The notes under the pieces were generated by a model, which searched no databases, was not told the DNA's origin, and worked only from the letters and a program-made list of their open reading frames with translations. Below are positions 44,747 to 52,461 of a DNA stretch of 64,000 nt, piece by piece. Made by a program: the position numbers and the translations under genes. This DNA comes from Lacipirellula limnantheis (GTDB lineage Bacteria > Planctomycetota > Planctomycetia > Pirellulales > Lacipirellulaceae), in contig NZ_CP036339.1 of assembly GCF_007746075.1 (NCBI RefSeq), positions 1,388,856 to 1,452,855 of the forward strand. The letters are read 5' to 3'. The first letter of the stretch is position 1. Every line of letters starts with the position of its first letter.

Positions 44747-45883
44747 CTAAAGCAACTCCGGCCATAGCGCATCGCTGACAAACAGCCCCTCGCGAGTCAA
44801 TTTAACCCGCGAGCCATCGTCGCTGAGCAAGCCAAGTTCAACGAACTTGCCAATGGCTCTGCCGGCGAGCTGATCCATCTCGAATCCCGACTTCATGGCG
44901 AACGTCGAGCGCTGCACCCCTTCCAGCCGGCGTAGCCCCAGGACGAGAAGTTCGCGGGCTCGCTGTTCTGGCGCGAGTTCTTCTTGCTCGAAGATCGCTG
45001 AAACGCCCGTTTGCACGCGCTTCAAATAAGTCGTCGTGCTGCGATGATTCGTCGATCGCACGCCATCGACGTAGCGGGCGGCGCCCGGGCCGGCGGCGAA
45101 GTACTCGCTCCCCGCCCAATAGACTTCGTTGTGACGACTCCGCCGGCCGGCAAGCGCAAAGTTCGAGACTTCGTAGTGCTCGAATCCAGCGTCAGTCAGC
45201 CGCTCGATCGCCTGGGAGTACATCGCGCGCTCAAGTTCCTCGTCGAGCGGGCGCAGCAGCCCTTTGTCGCGGCGAGCAGTGAACGCCGCTCCCGGCTCCC
45301 AGGTGAGGCCGTAGGTGGAAATGTGGTCGGGCCGCAGCTCGATCGCCGCGGCGAGATCGCGCCGCCATTGTTCGAGCGTCTCGCCCGGGGCGGCGAACAT
45401 GAGGTCGACCGAGACCTGCATCTCAGCGGCGCGGGCCAAGTCCATCGCGCGAACGACGTCATGGCGTGAGTGATTTCGCTCAAGCGCGCGAAGCTTCGCG
45501 TCGTCGAGCGACTGAACGCCAAGGCTGAGCCTGGTCGCGCCCTGAGCGCTGAGCACAGCGACGCGATCGGCCGTGAGGCTTTCGGGGTTTGCCTCGACGG
45601 TCCATTCATAGCCCTGGGCGAGAGGATGCCACCGCTTGGCAATCTCGCACAGTGCGGTCAAGCTCGCCGGATCGAGGTGGCTCGGCGTCCCGCCGCCGAA
45701 GTAGAGCGTGTCGACCTCTCGCGGCGCGCCGAGCCAGCTCAGTTCCGTCGCGAGCGTCTGGAGATAGGTCCCGACCAAATCGTCCCGATCAGCCACGATC
45801 GCGAAGTCGCAGTACCCGCAGCGAAACTTGCAGAACGGGACGTGAATGTACGCCGAGCGGGGGGGCGGTGGGGCCGAGGGCAT
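44747..45883 (-). CDS. hemW: Heme chaperone HemW (radical SAM)
   Basis: This 378-residue radical SAM protein has the cluster motif CKFRCGYC (CxxxCxxC) in YIHVPFCKFRCGYCDF and GGGTPS for SAM binding. The HemN_C-like domain begins near residue 290. HemW is distinguished from coproporphyrinogen oxidase HemN by its shorter N-terminus. It delivers heme in the cytoplasm. ATG at 45883 has a GAGG site at about -5. It lies downstream of tRNA-Ala, with the tRNA terminator between. Confidence 0.93.
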   Translation of the reverse strand: MPSAPPPPRSAYIHVPFCKFRCGYCDFAIVADRDDLVGTYLQTLATELSWLGAPREVDTLYFGGGTPSHLDPASLTALCEIAKRWHPLAQGYEWTVEANPESLTADRVAVLSAQGATRLSLGVQSLDDAKLRALERNHSRHDVVRAMDLARAAEMQVSVDLMFAAPGETLEQWRRDLAAAIELRPDHISTYGLTWEPGAAFTARRDKGLLRPLDEELERAMYSQAIERLTDAGFEHYEVSNFALAGRRSRHNEVYWAGSEYFAAGPGAARYVDGVRSTNHRSTTTYLKRVQTGVSAIFEQEELAPEQRARELLVLGLRRLEGVQRSTFAMKSGFEMDQLAGRAIGKFVELGLLSDDGSRVKLTREGLFVSDALWPELL

Positions 45884-45922
45884 GCCTCAATCCTCGCTGC
45901 CGCGATCGCATGCCGTCGCGGC

Positions 45923-45954
45923 AAAAAAAAGAGCGGCCGATAAAAATCGGCCGC
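45923..45954 (-). terminator. Rho-independent terminator of tRNA-Ala
   Basis: On the minus strand, arms GCGGCCGAT and ATCGGCCGC (9 perfect pairs, 45946-45954 and 45933-45941) with a four-T loop are followed by CTC and a run of eight Ts. It lies directly behind the tRNA. Confidence 0.9.
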
Positions 45955-45957
45955 CAG

Positions 45958-46030
45958 TGGAGCGGAAGGGAGTCGAACCCTCGACCTCTGCATTGCGAAC
46001 GCAGCGCTCTCCCAACTGAGCTACCGCCCC
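45958..46030 (-). tRNA. tRNA-Ala(CGC)
   Basis: Read on the minus strand, GGGGCGGTAGCTCAGTTGGG through CTTCCGCTCCA folds as a 73-base cloverleaf. The acceptor stem has G3-U70, the alanine identity pair. The anticodon loop is TTCGCAA, so the anticodon is CGC and reads GCG. CCA is not encoded. The T arm GAGGGTTCGACTCCC is standard. Confidence 0.95.
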
Positions 46031-46112
46031 GAGAATCCCAGATTCTAGGGGGCCTGGTTGAGGGTGTCTAGGCACGTCGCTGACCACCGCATGCAAACCC
46101 CGCCGCGGGGCC

Positions 46113-46138
46113 GGATTGGTCGCTTAAGCGACCAGTCC
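46113..46138. repeat. Palindrome, TGGTCGCTTAAGCGACCA family, copy 1 of flanking pair
   Basis: This is a 26-base palindrome with 12 of 13 matching arm bases, centred on CGCTTAAGCG. Its perfect counterpart is at 46612-46637, about 500 bases away on the other side of tRNA-Val and the small basic protein gene. Confidence 0.85.
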
Positions 46139-46209
46139 ACTCGGGCTTTGACGCCGCACACCTCTGGCTGACGCCGAAAAGTTTCAGCTCACGGCTCGGC
46201 CGATATCCC

Positions 46210-46238
46210 TTCCGTGCCGGAAGTTCGCGTGCTAAAAT
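46210..46238 (+). promoter_or_regulatory. Possible promoter of tRNA-Val
   Basis: TTCCGT at 46210-46215 and TAAAAT at 46233-46238 are 17 bases apart; the -10 is good, the -35 poor. The predicted start near 46245 would be about 35 bases before the tRNA, with the 46251-46274 palindrome in the leader. Confidence 0.4.
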
Positions 46239-46250
46239 TCGGGACTTCCG

Positions 46251-46274
46251 CTTCGCTGCCCATGGGCAGCGAAG
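46251..46274. repeat. Perfect 24-base palindrome just before tRNA-Val
   Basis: The arm CTTCGCTGCCCA and its exact reverse complement meet without a gap, ending 4 bases before the tRNA. It could be a processing hairpin in the precursor or a site for a dimeric protein; no T-run, so not a terminator. Confidence 0.8.
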
Positions 46275-46278
46275 TCGG

Positions 46279-46352
46279 GGGCGATTAGCTCAGTTGGCTA
46301 GAGCACCAGCTCGACAAGCTGGGGGTCGAAGGTTCGAGCCCTTCATCGCCCA
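46279..46352 (+). tRNA. tRNA-Val(GAC)
   Basis: GGGCGATTAGCTCAGTTGGC through CCTTCATCGCCCA folds as a 74-base cloverleaf with a perfect 7-pair acceptor stem, D stem GCTC/GAGC, anticodon stem CCAGC/GCTGG and T stem GAAGG/CCTTC. The loop TCGACAA places GAC as anticodon (reads GUC/GUU). Position 33 is then C instead of the nearly universal U. CCA is not encoded. Confidence 0.9.
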
Positions 46353-46429
46353 CTGTTAGTCAGGCACTCCGCCTGGCGCGCATCTCATTTTGTCAGGCGG
46401 CAGCCTGAATTACGCACCGGAGTTTACCT

Positions 46430-46519
46430 TTGGGTACCAAGAAGTCAGGCAAGGGTCGGCGAAAGCAAGGTCGCAAGAAGCGACGGATGCGCGCCAAGAT
46501 CCGCCATCGCAAGAAGTAG
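46430..46519 (+). CDS. 29-residue, very basic small protein (COX24/DUF1713-like)
   Basis: A TTG start with a GGAG site seven bases upstream opens 29 codons before TAG. The product starts MGTKKSGKGRRKQGRK and ends KKRRMRAKIRHRKK: about half Lys/Arg, no acidic residue. The C-terminal pattern (KKRxRxxxRHRKK) resembles the short basic AURKAIP1/COX24-domain proteins that accompany bacterial ribosomes, but this is a pattern match, not a proven homology. It begins 78 bases after tRNA-Val, on the same strand. Confidence 0.7.
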   Translation: MGTKKSGKGRRKQGRKKRRMRAKIRHRKK

Positions 46520-46548
46520 TCGGGTACCGCAGGGTCACTTCCGTCTCG

Positions 46549-46572
46549 GCTCCGTTCTCCATGGAGCGTTTT
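46549..46572 (+). terminator. Possible terminator after the small basic protein gene
   Basis: GCTCC and GGAGC arms with a nine-base loop are followed by GTTTTCG. The stem is short, with CTCCATGGAG as an alternative pairing. Confidence 0.35.
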
Positions 46573-46611
46573 CGCCTTCGCGCTGCGCGGCTTGCGCGTG
46601 GACGCCGCATT

Positions 46612-46637
46612 GGACTGGTCGCTTAAGCGACCAGTCC
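46612..46637. repeat. Perfect palindrome, TGGTCGCTTAAGCGACCA family, copy 2
   Basis: This is a perfect 26-base palindrome centred on CGCTTAAGCG. It is a relative of elements at 35062, 36793 and 46113. It may act as a bidirectional hairpin between the small gene and the convergent isomerase-like gene. Confidence 0.85.
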
Positions 46638-46693
46638 GACCCAGCTCTGGAATCTTGGGAATCGTTAGGGACGTCGCCGCAGTGGCGCGCCGC

Positions 46694-47470
46694 CTACAGC
46701 GATCGTAAGAACCTCACCGCGTTCTCGACGTCGGCCACCGGTTGCCGGGAGCTGCGGCGTTCGATCGTCGCCCAGCCGCGGTAACCATGCTCTTCGAGCA
46801 TTGCCAACAACTCGGGAAAATCCGTCGCGCCGCGGCCTAACTCGACGTCGCTGCCGCCGGTCGACCCGAACCCGCGCACCGCGTCGTTGGCGAACAGGTG
46901 AGTCACCCGCGTGCCGAGCCGTTCGACGAACTCGCGCGGCGATCCGCCGCTGAGCACAAGCTCCGCCGGATTTAGATCCAGCCCGGTCGCGCCTTCGGGC
47001 AATTCATCGAGCAGATTCGCGAGTTCTTCGGGCGACGCTGTCGATTGCAGGGCGAGTTCGACGCCCAGCCGATTGCCGTGCGCACTGAGCGTGCCGAGGG
47101 CCTCTAGCAGCGTCGCGCGCTCTGCCGACTCCAGGACAGGGCAGGGGCCGAGCATGATCAGGATCACTCGCGAACCGAGTCGCGACGCGGCGTGCATTGC
47201 CTCGAGCGTCGCTTCGATGCGCCGCTCCAATTGCTCCGGATTGGCAAACCCGCGACGCGTAGGAAAGGCGACCGACCCGACCCGTAAATTCAGATCGTTC
47301 AGCATTTTCCGCAGCTGGCGCAGGGCCGTGTCGGAAAGTTCGGCGACCGGAAGCTCCTGGCGGAGGTCGATCTGCACCCCATCGGCGTCCAGTCGACCGG
47401 CGGTGTGCAATGCTTGCCTCAGCGGTTGTGCCAGGCATTTCGTCTGTATGGCAATCCGTACGCCAATCAC
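46694..47470 (-). CDS. Sugar phosphate isomerase/epimerase-like TIM-barrel protein
   Basis: This 258-residue protein belongs to the xylose-isomerase-like/AP-endonuclease-2 superfamily. It starts IAIQTKCLAQPLRQAL, continues GVQIDLRQELPVAELSDTALRQLRKML (the usual second strand and helix), LGSRVILIMLGP, GVELALQSTASPEEL and ends near GYRGWATIERRSS, which carries the last metal-site Glu. It starts with GTG at 47470, only 21 bases from the divergent ATG at 47492. Substrate and role are unknown. Confidence 0.82.
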   Translation of the reverse strand: MIGVRIAIQTKCLAQPLRQALHTAGRLDADGVQIDLRQELPVAELSDTALRQLRKMLNDLNLRVGSVAFPTRRGFANPEQLERRIEATLEAMHAASRLGSRVILIMLGPCPVLESAERATLLEALGTLSAHGNRLGVELALQSTASPEELANLLDELPEGATGLDLNPAELVLSGGSPREFVERLGTRVTHLFANDAVRGFGSTGGSDVELGRGATDFPELLAMLEEHGYRGWATIERRSSRQPVADVENAVRFLRSL

Positions 47471-47491
47471 CGCCGCTCCCTGTGGTTCGAT

Positions 47492-50110
47492 ATGTCGCTG
47501 CTATCCCACTTCCTGATTCTAGCCCTTTTGGGGCCTTCCGGGAGCCTGCCTCGACATCCCGACACGGTCGAGGTCTTTGCCTGCGATTTCGGCCAAGCGT
47601 GGGACCTCAACTACGACCGCTGGCCCGATCGCTGGCAACGCGTCTTTGGCGAGGGCTTGCCCAAATACGTGGAAGCGGGAATCGTCGCCGACGAAGCAGC
47701 GCCGAACGGGTCGCGCCTGACCGTCAAGGTCAACGGCGGCGGGGCGAAGCTGCTCAGCCCGTGCGCGTCGGTCTCGGAAAAGTTCAGCTACAAAGTCGAG
47801 TCGCTGCTCGACGTTCGCGGTTTACAGCATGCCCGCGTGCGGCTGCAGGTGGAGTTCTGCGACGAGCAAAAGCAGGTGATCGAAACGGTCGACAGCCCTT
47901 GGCGCCAAAACACGGGCGGGTGGGTTGACTGTCACATCGGTCCAATCAGCCCCACCGATCCCCGCGTCCAATTGGCACGGGTTGCCTTCATCGTGGAACC
48001 AGGCGAACTGACGGACCTCGCCGGCGAGGCGTCGCTCGCCCGCGTTTGGCTTGGCCGCCTGCCGCGGATGACCATCGAGAGCAACAGCGCCTACAACGTC
48101 TACACCAATCCCAGCGACGTCGAAGTCAAGTGCGATCTGTCCGGAATTTTGGACAGCGACCCGGATATCTTATTCGAACTGCTCGACGCGAGCATGCAGC
48201 GGCTCGACGGCCGGCGCGTGCAATTTGAAGGTCGGGTCATCACCGAGCGACGCAGCAAGGCCTCGGAAATCGTCGAACCCGACCCCGACCAAAACGTCGC
48301 TTACGCCGGCAGCACCACCTGGCGTCCGGTGATTCGTCAACACGGGTTCTACAAAGTTCGGGTGACGATGGAAACCGAACAGGGAATGCTTAAACGCGAC
48401 GTCATCAACCTGATCGTCGCGCCGCCGCTGGCCCGACCGTCGGAGGGGGAGTTCGGCTGGTCGCTGGCGGGCGATGAAATTCCCCTCAGCCTCGACAACC
48501 TGGCCAAGCTCTTGCCGCAAGCCGCCATCAACTGGGTAAAGCTGCCTGTTTGGTACGACCCGGCGGAGCCTCGCCGAGGGGACGACTTGGTCGTGTTAAC
48601 TGAAAAGCTCGCCGCCGCCGACATCGAAACGGTGGGCGTCATCGATCATCCGCCTGCCAGCGCCGAGTTCGCCCGCCGCCTGAGCCCCGACGCCGCCATC
48701 GCCGACGTCTTCGCCGTTGATTCCTCCGCCTGGCTGCCGCTGCTCGATCCGGTGCTGACGCGTCTCTCGATGCGCGTGCGTTGGTGGCAGCTTGGTGCCG
48801 ACGACGACGCCAGTCTCGCCGCGGATGAGAACCTCCAGGCCAAAGTGCTTGATCTTCGCGAGAAGCTGTTCCGCTTTGGTCAGGAAGTGAACCTCGGCAT
48901 CGGGTGGGATTGGACGCAGGAGGCCCTGGCCGGCGTCTCGCTCCCCTGGAACTTCGAGCAAATGAGCGCCGCCCCAGCGCTCACCGGCCCGGAGATTGCC
49001 GCCTATCTCGATTTGCCGAACCCCGCCGGGACGCGTCGCTGGGTTCTGATCGAACCGCTGCCGCGAGGCGAGTACGACCTCGAGTCGCGCACGCGAGACA
49101 TGGTCGAGCAAATGCTAGCCGCCAAAATCAAGGCGGCCGACGCTATTTTCGTGGCCCGACCTTTCGACGACGAGCGCGGCCTGATGAACAACGCCGGCTC
49201 GCCGAGCGACTTGTTCCTGCCGTGGCGGACCGCCGCGTCGCTCCTTGGCGGCGCGAAATTCGTCGGCAGCATCGACCTCCCAGGCGACAGCCAGAACCGC
49301 GTGTTTGAAACCAAGCAGGGCGAGTTCCTGATGGTCGTCTGGAGCGACGAGCCCTGCGAGGAGATCGCCTACCTGGGCGACGACGTTCGCGTCGTCGACG
49401 TCTGGGGGCGCGAGGAACTTGCCGACGCGAGCGGCGATGGCCAGCTGGTCAAAGTCGACCGCCTGCCGCGCTTCGTGCTCGGCCTCAATCCGTACGTCGC
49501 CCGTTGGCGGATGGAGACGCGATTCGCCGCGAAGCACGTCCCCAGTATTTTTGGCGCTGCCCACAACAACAAGCTGCAGCTGCATAACTCCTTCCCGCAG
49601 GGGGTTAGCGGCATGGTTGAGATCGTCGGCCCCGAGGGCTGGCAGATCACCCCTGCCCGCAGCGACTTCAAGCTCGCGGCCGGCGAATCGTTTGCCAAAC
49701 CGATCCAAGTCACGCTGCCGTTCGACGCCACGGGCGGCACGTCTCCGGTGCGCATCGACTTTGTCGTCGACGGCGAACGACAGTATCGCTTCAGCGTCTA
49801 TCGCAACCTGATCGTCGGCGACGGCCAGTTGGAACTCGATACCTACACCCGCCTCGAAGAAGACGGCACGTTGGTTGTCGAGCAACGGATGGTCAATTTC
49901 AACTCCGACCCGCTCGACTTCAAGTGCCAGCTCTACGCACCCGGCCGACGGCGGCAGCGGGCCCAGGTCACCCGCCTCGGCCCCAGTCCCGACGTGAAGG
50001 TTTACCGTTATCCCAACGGCGCCGAACTGATCGGCGCCGAGTTCTGGCTGCGAGCCCAAGAAATCGACGGCGGCCGTGTCCTCAACCACCGTTTTACCGT
50101 GGAACAGTAG
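47492..50110 (+). CDS. Large secreted protein, possibly glycosidase-like
   Basis: This 872-residue protein has a short signal-like N-terminus (MSLLSHFLILALLGPSGSLP) and no later membrane helix. The first 320 residues look beta-rich. The middle, about 330-600, alternates strands and helices in a TIM-barrel-like way (NWVKLPVWYDPAEPRR, IETVGVIDHPPAS, RVRWWQLGADDD, NLGIGWDWTQEAL). The end has a beta-sandwich similar to NEW3-type modules (VSGMVEIVGPEGWQITPARSDFKLAAGESF). I know no family that fits the whole. Longer in-frame starts exist upstream inside the divergent gene; ATG at 47492 is preferred. Confidence 0.8.
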   Translation: MSLLSHFLILALLGPSGSLPRHPDTVEVFACDFGQAWDLNYDRWPDRWQRVFGEGLPKYVEAGIVADEAAPNGSRLTVKVNGGGAKLLSPCASVSEKFSYKVESLLDVRGLQHARVRLQVEFCDEQKQVIETVDSPWRQNTGGWVDCHIGPISPTDPRVQLARVAFIVEPGELTDLAGEASLARVWLGRLPRMTIESNSAYNVYTNPSDVEVKCDLSGILDSDPDILFELLDASMQRLDGRRVQFEGRVITERRSKASEIVEPDPDQNVAYAGSTTWRPVIRQHGFYKVRVTMETEQGMLKRDVINLIVAPPLARPSEGEFGWSLAGDEIPLSLDNLAKLLPQAAINWVKLPVWYDPAEPRRGDDLVVLTEKLAAADIETVGVIDHPPASAEFARRLSPDAAIADVFAVDSSAWLPLLDPVLTRLSMRVRWWQLGADDDASLAADENLQAKVLDLREKLFRFGQEVNLGIGWDWTQEALAGVSLPWNFEQMSAAPALTGPEIAAYLDLPNPAGTRRWVLIEPLPRGEYDLESRTRDMVEQMLAAKIKAADAIFVARPFDDERGLMNNAGSPSDLFLPWRTAASLLGGAKFVGSIDLPGDSQNRVFETKQGEFLMVVWSDEPCEEIAYLGDDVRVVDVWGREELADASGDGQLVKVDRLPRFVLGLNPYVARWRMETRFAAKHVPSIFGAAHNNKLQLHNSFPQGVSGMVEIVGPEGWQITPARSDFKLAAGESFAKPIQVTLPFDATGGTSPVRIDFVVDGERQYRFSVYRNLIVGDGQLELDTYTRLEEDGTLVVEQRMVNFNSDPLDFKCQLYAPGRRRQRAQVTRLGPSPDVKVYRYPNGAELIGAEFWLRAQEIDGGRVLNHRFTVEQ

Positions 50111-50398
50111 GCGAATAGGCCGGCCATCCCGGCTGGCATTCATAGTATTGAACCGTGAAGGGCGCCACCGGGAACAGTTAGAAAGGCATAACCGCGAACC
50201 ACGCAAACTGACGCGAATGGCAGACAACTTTACACAAACTTTTTCATTCGCGCCGGTTCGCGTGAGTCGCTGCTAATCTCTTTGTTGGCGAGCAGCGTCG
50301 CCTGTCGTCCTCAACCCGCCGCCGTGGTAAAATCCCGGTATTCCTTGGAGCCGATGGCGGTTCCATTCTCGCAGCCACGATCAACTAGAAAGTCACAG
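50111..50398. repeat. Intergenic space with imperfect inverted repeat (50191-50220 / 50245-50271)
   Basis: The left arm contains CCGCGAACCACGCAAACTGA and the right arm CGCCGGTTCGCGTGAGTCGC; they are inverted relatives around a 24-base AT-rich loop. The rest of the 288 bases has no supported gene. Confidence 0.7.
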
Positions 50399-51190
50399 AT
50401 GCCCACGGTCGGTGACATCGCTCAAGTCCTCAAACAGCTCGCCCCCCTCGCGCTCGCCGAGGAGTGGGACAACGTCGGCCTACTGGTGGGCGATGAGCAA
50501 TGGCCCGCCGACCGCGTGATGACCTGCCTCACAGTCACCCCGGCAACGGTGCAGGAGGCGATCGATCAGCGCGCCAACTTGATCGTCTCGCATCACCCCC
50601 TTCCCTTCCACCCGGTTCGAACGATCACTCCCGCGACCACGGTTGGCCGGCTACTGCTCGATCTCATCCGCCATTCGATCGCCGTCTACAGTCCCCACAC
50701 GGCGTTTGACTCAGCTTCGGCCGGCATCAATCAACACTTGGCGATCGGTCTGGGGCTGCAGGAAATCGCCCCGCTCAAACCAGCCCCCAGCGGCGATCCC
50801 GAGGAAGGCTCAGGGCGCTACGGCCTCATTGGCGAGCCCCTCTCGCGGCGCGAGCTCGCGGAGCGAACCAAGGCCTTCCTCAACATTGAAGGCGTTCAAC
50901 TGGCCGGCGACCCGCACGCGCCGATTGCCCGCGTCGCGATCGCCTGCGGCAGCGGCGGCTCGTTTCTAGACGCCGCGATCGTCGCTGAGTGCGATTTGCT
51001 AGTTACCGGCGAGGCATCGTTCCACACCTGTCTCGAAGCCGAGGCCCGCGACATGGGCCTGCTCGTTACCGGTCACTTTGCCAGCGAACGCTTCGCCCTG
51101 TTATCGCTGGCCGATTACCTCACCGACCAACTCGCTGGCGCCCACGTCTGGGCCAGCCGCAGCGAGCGCGATCCGCTGCAGGCGATCTAG
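50399..51190 (+). CDS. Nif3-like dinuclear metal centre protein
   Basis: This 263-residue member of the Nif3/DUF34 (GTP cyclohydrolase I type 2-like) family starts MPTVGDIAQVLKQLAPLALAEEWDNVGL. It carries the metal-site SHHPLPFHP (His-His), SPHTAFD, and the C-terminal TGEASFHTCLEA and TGHFASER motifs that complete the two-metal site. ATG at 50399 matches the family start; the frame is 39 codons longer upstream. It is widely conserved with no fixed biochemical role; roles in NAD or iron handling have been proposed for relatives. Confidence 0.92.
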   Translation: MPTVGDIAQVLKQLAPLALAEEWDNVGLLVGDEQWPADRVMTCLTVTPATVQEAIDQRANLIVSHHPLPFHPVRTITPATTVGRLLLDLIRHSIAVYSPHTAFDSASAGINQHLAIGLGLQEIAPLKPAPSGDPEEGSGRYGLIGEPLSRRELAERTKAFLNIEGVQLAGDPHAPIARVAIACGSGGSFLDAAIVAECDLLVTGEASFHTCLEAEARDMGLLVTGHFASERFALLSLADYLTDQLAGAHVWASRSERDPLQAI

Positions 51191-51347
51191 CGCTGGTTTC
51201 GTTCCGGCGGCAAGAACGCGGCGGGTACGACTGCATGTTCGGGGCGCAGGTGCGTGTACGCAGCTCCTTGTCTCTACAGGCCGAAATGACCATTCACGAC
51301 GCTGCGGGCAACAAAATCGCGCAAATCGGCATCAGCCGCCATCGTAC

Positions 51348-51377
51348 TTGACTTTGCGAGTTCCACCGCCCTACGCT
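51348..51377 (+). promoter_or_regulatory. Possible promoter for the DUF1559 gene
   Basis: TTGACT at 51348-51353 and TACGCT at 51372-51377 are 18 bases apart, about 75 bases before the GTG start. The -10 is only moderate. Confidence 0.3.
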
Positions 51378-51453
51378 AAGGCAGGTTGGCGACCGCGATG
51401 ATAGCGGGCGCGGGTCTCTTCTTGCGCCGAACTTGGTTTCTGGAGGGCGTCTT

Positions 51454-52461
51454 GTGCTGCAGCGCCGTGTGAAGTTGGCGGGCGGGTTCACGCTTGTTGA
51501 GCTCTTGGTCGTAATCGCGATCATCGGCGTGCTTGTCGCGCTGTTGCTGCCGGCCGTGCAGGCGGCGCGCGAGGCGGCGCGGCGCAACGCCTGCACCAAC
51601 AACATGAAGCAGATCGGCCTCGCACTGCACAACTTCGAGGGCTCGCAACGGTCGCTCCCCATTGGTACAACGTACACCGCCACCACCAAATCGGGCGAGT
51701 ACGGCACCTGGGCCTCGCAGATTCTTCCCTTCCTCGAGCAGCAGGCCGCGTACAATCGCTTCAACTTCCGCCGGCCAATGTGGAACCGCACGCCGGGCAG
51801 CAACAATGATCAGGTTGCCGGCGAGACCGTTCTGCCCGTCTTCACCTGCGTCAGCGACGAGCGGTCGTCCGAGCCGATCCTGAAGCAAGGCCGCGGCGAG
51901 TCGCGCCTCGTTGCCGGCGGCGGCACCAACAATCCAGCCCAAGCACAGGGACTTTGGTACACCGGCTCCCTTGGCCCGACGTCGCCTGACGGCTGCTCCT
52001 TCTGCCCCGAGCCCGCGCCGTCATATTGCTGTCGCGGCTGCAGCTTCGGCACGATCGCGACGAAACCGCCAAACGAGAGCTGCACATCCAACGTCGGCGA
52101 TAGTTCGGTGGGCATGTTTACGCGTCTGCCCATCGGTTACAAGTTTTCCGAGGTGACCGACGGCCTTTCGCAAACGATCATGTTCGCTGAGACGCTTCCC
52201 TACCATTGCATTTGGAATTGCGTCTTCTGCGTCAATTTTCCATTGTCCAGCACGACCGTTCCCATCAATCACATGGAGAGCGACACCGGCGCCCGCGACG
52301 GCGCTTGGCCCCGCGCTTGCGGGTTCAAGAGCATGCACCCCTCTGGAGCTAACTTCGCGATGGGCGATGCGAGCGTTCATTTTCTTGCCGAGGCGACCGA
52401 CTACCGAGTCGTCAACGAGCTTGGCACCCGTGCTGGGGGCGAGGCAGCGAGCATCCCATGA
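51454..52461 (+). CDS. DUF1559 prepilin-like protein
   Basis: This 335-residue protein has a type IV prepilin N-terminus: short basic leader, Gly before the cleavage site, then FTLVELLVVIAIIGVLVALL and AVQAAREAARR. The DUF1559 region follows (NNMKQIGLALHNFEGS, AETLPYHC, and the closing GAWPRACGFKSMHPSGANFAMGDASVHFL). The family is greatly expanded in planctomycetes. GTG at 51454 is chosen because of a strong GGAGGG site about six bases upstream; a TTG seven codons earlier is in frame. It is coupled to the lipoprotein gene (ATGA). Confidence 0.92.
   Translation: MLQRRVKLAGGFTLVELLVVIAIIGVLVALLLPAVQAAREAARRNACTNNMKQIGLALHNFEGSQRSLPIGTTYTATTKSGEYGTWASQILPFLEQQAAYNRFNFRRPMWNRTPGSNNDQVAGETVLPVFTCVSDERSSEPILKQGRGESRLVAGGGTNNPAQAQGLWYTGSLGPTSPDGCSFCPEPAPSYCCRGCSFGTIATKPPNESCTSNVGDSSVGMFTRLPIGYKFSEVTDGLSQTIMFAETLPYHCIWNCVFCVNFPLSSTTVPINHMESDTGARDGAWPRACGFKSMHPSGANFAMGDASVHFLAEATDYRVVNELGTRAGGEAASIP

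Noticed and set aside
47966..47982. Sigma-54 promoter (TGGCACG...TTGC) near rpoN-type consensus
   Set aside because: Spacing between the two elements is two bases instead of four, and it lies within a coding region.
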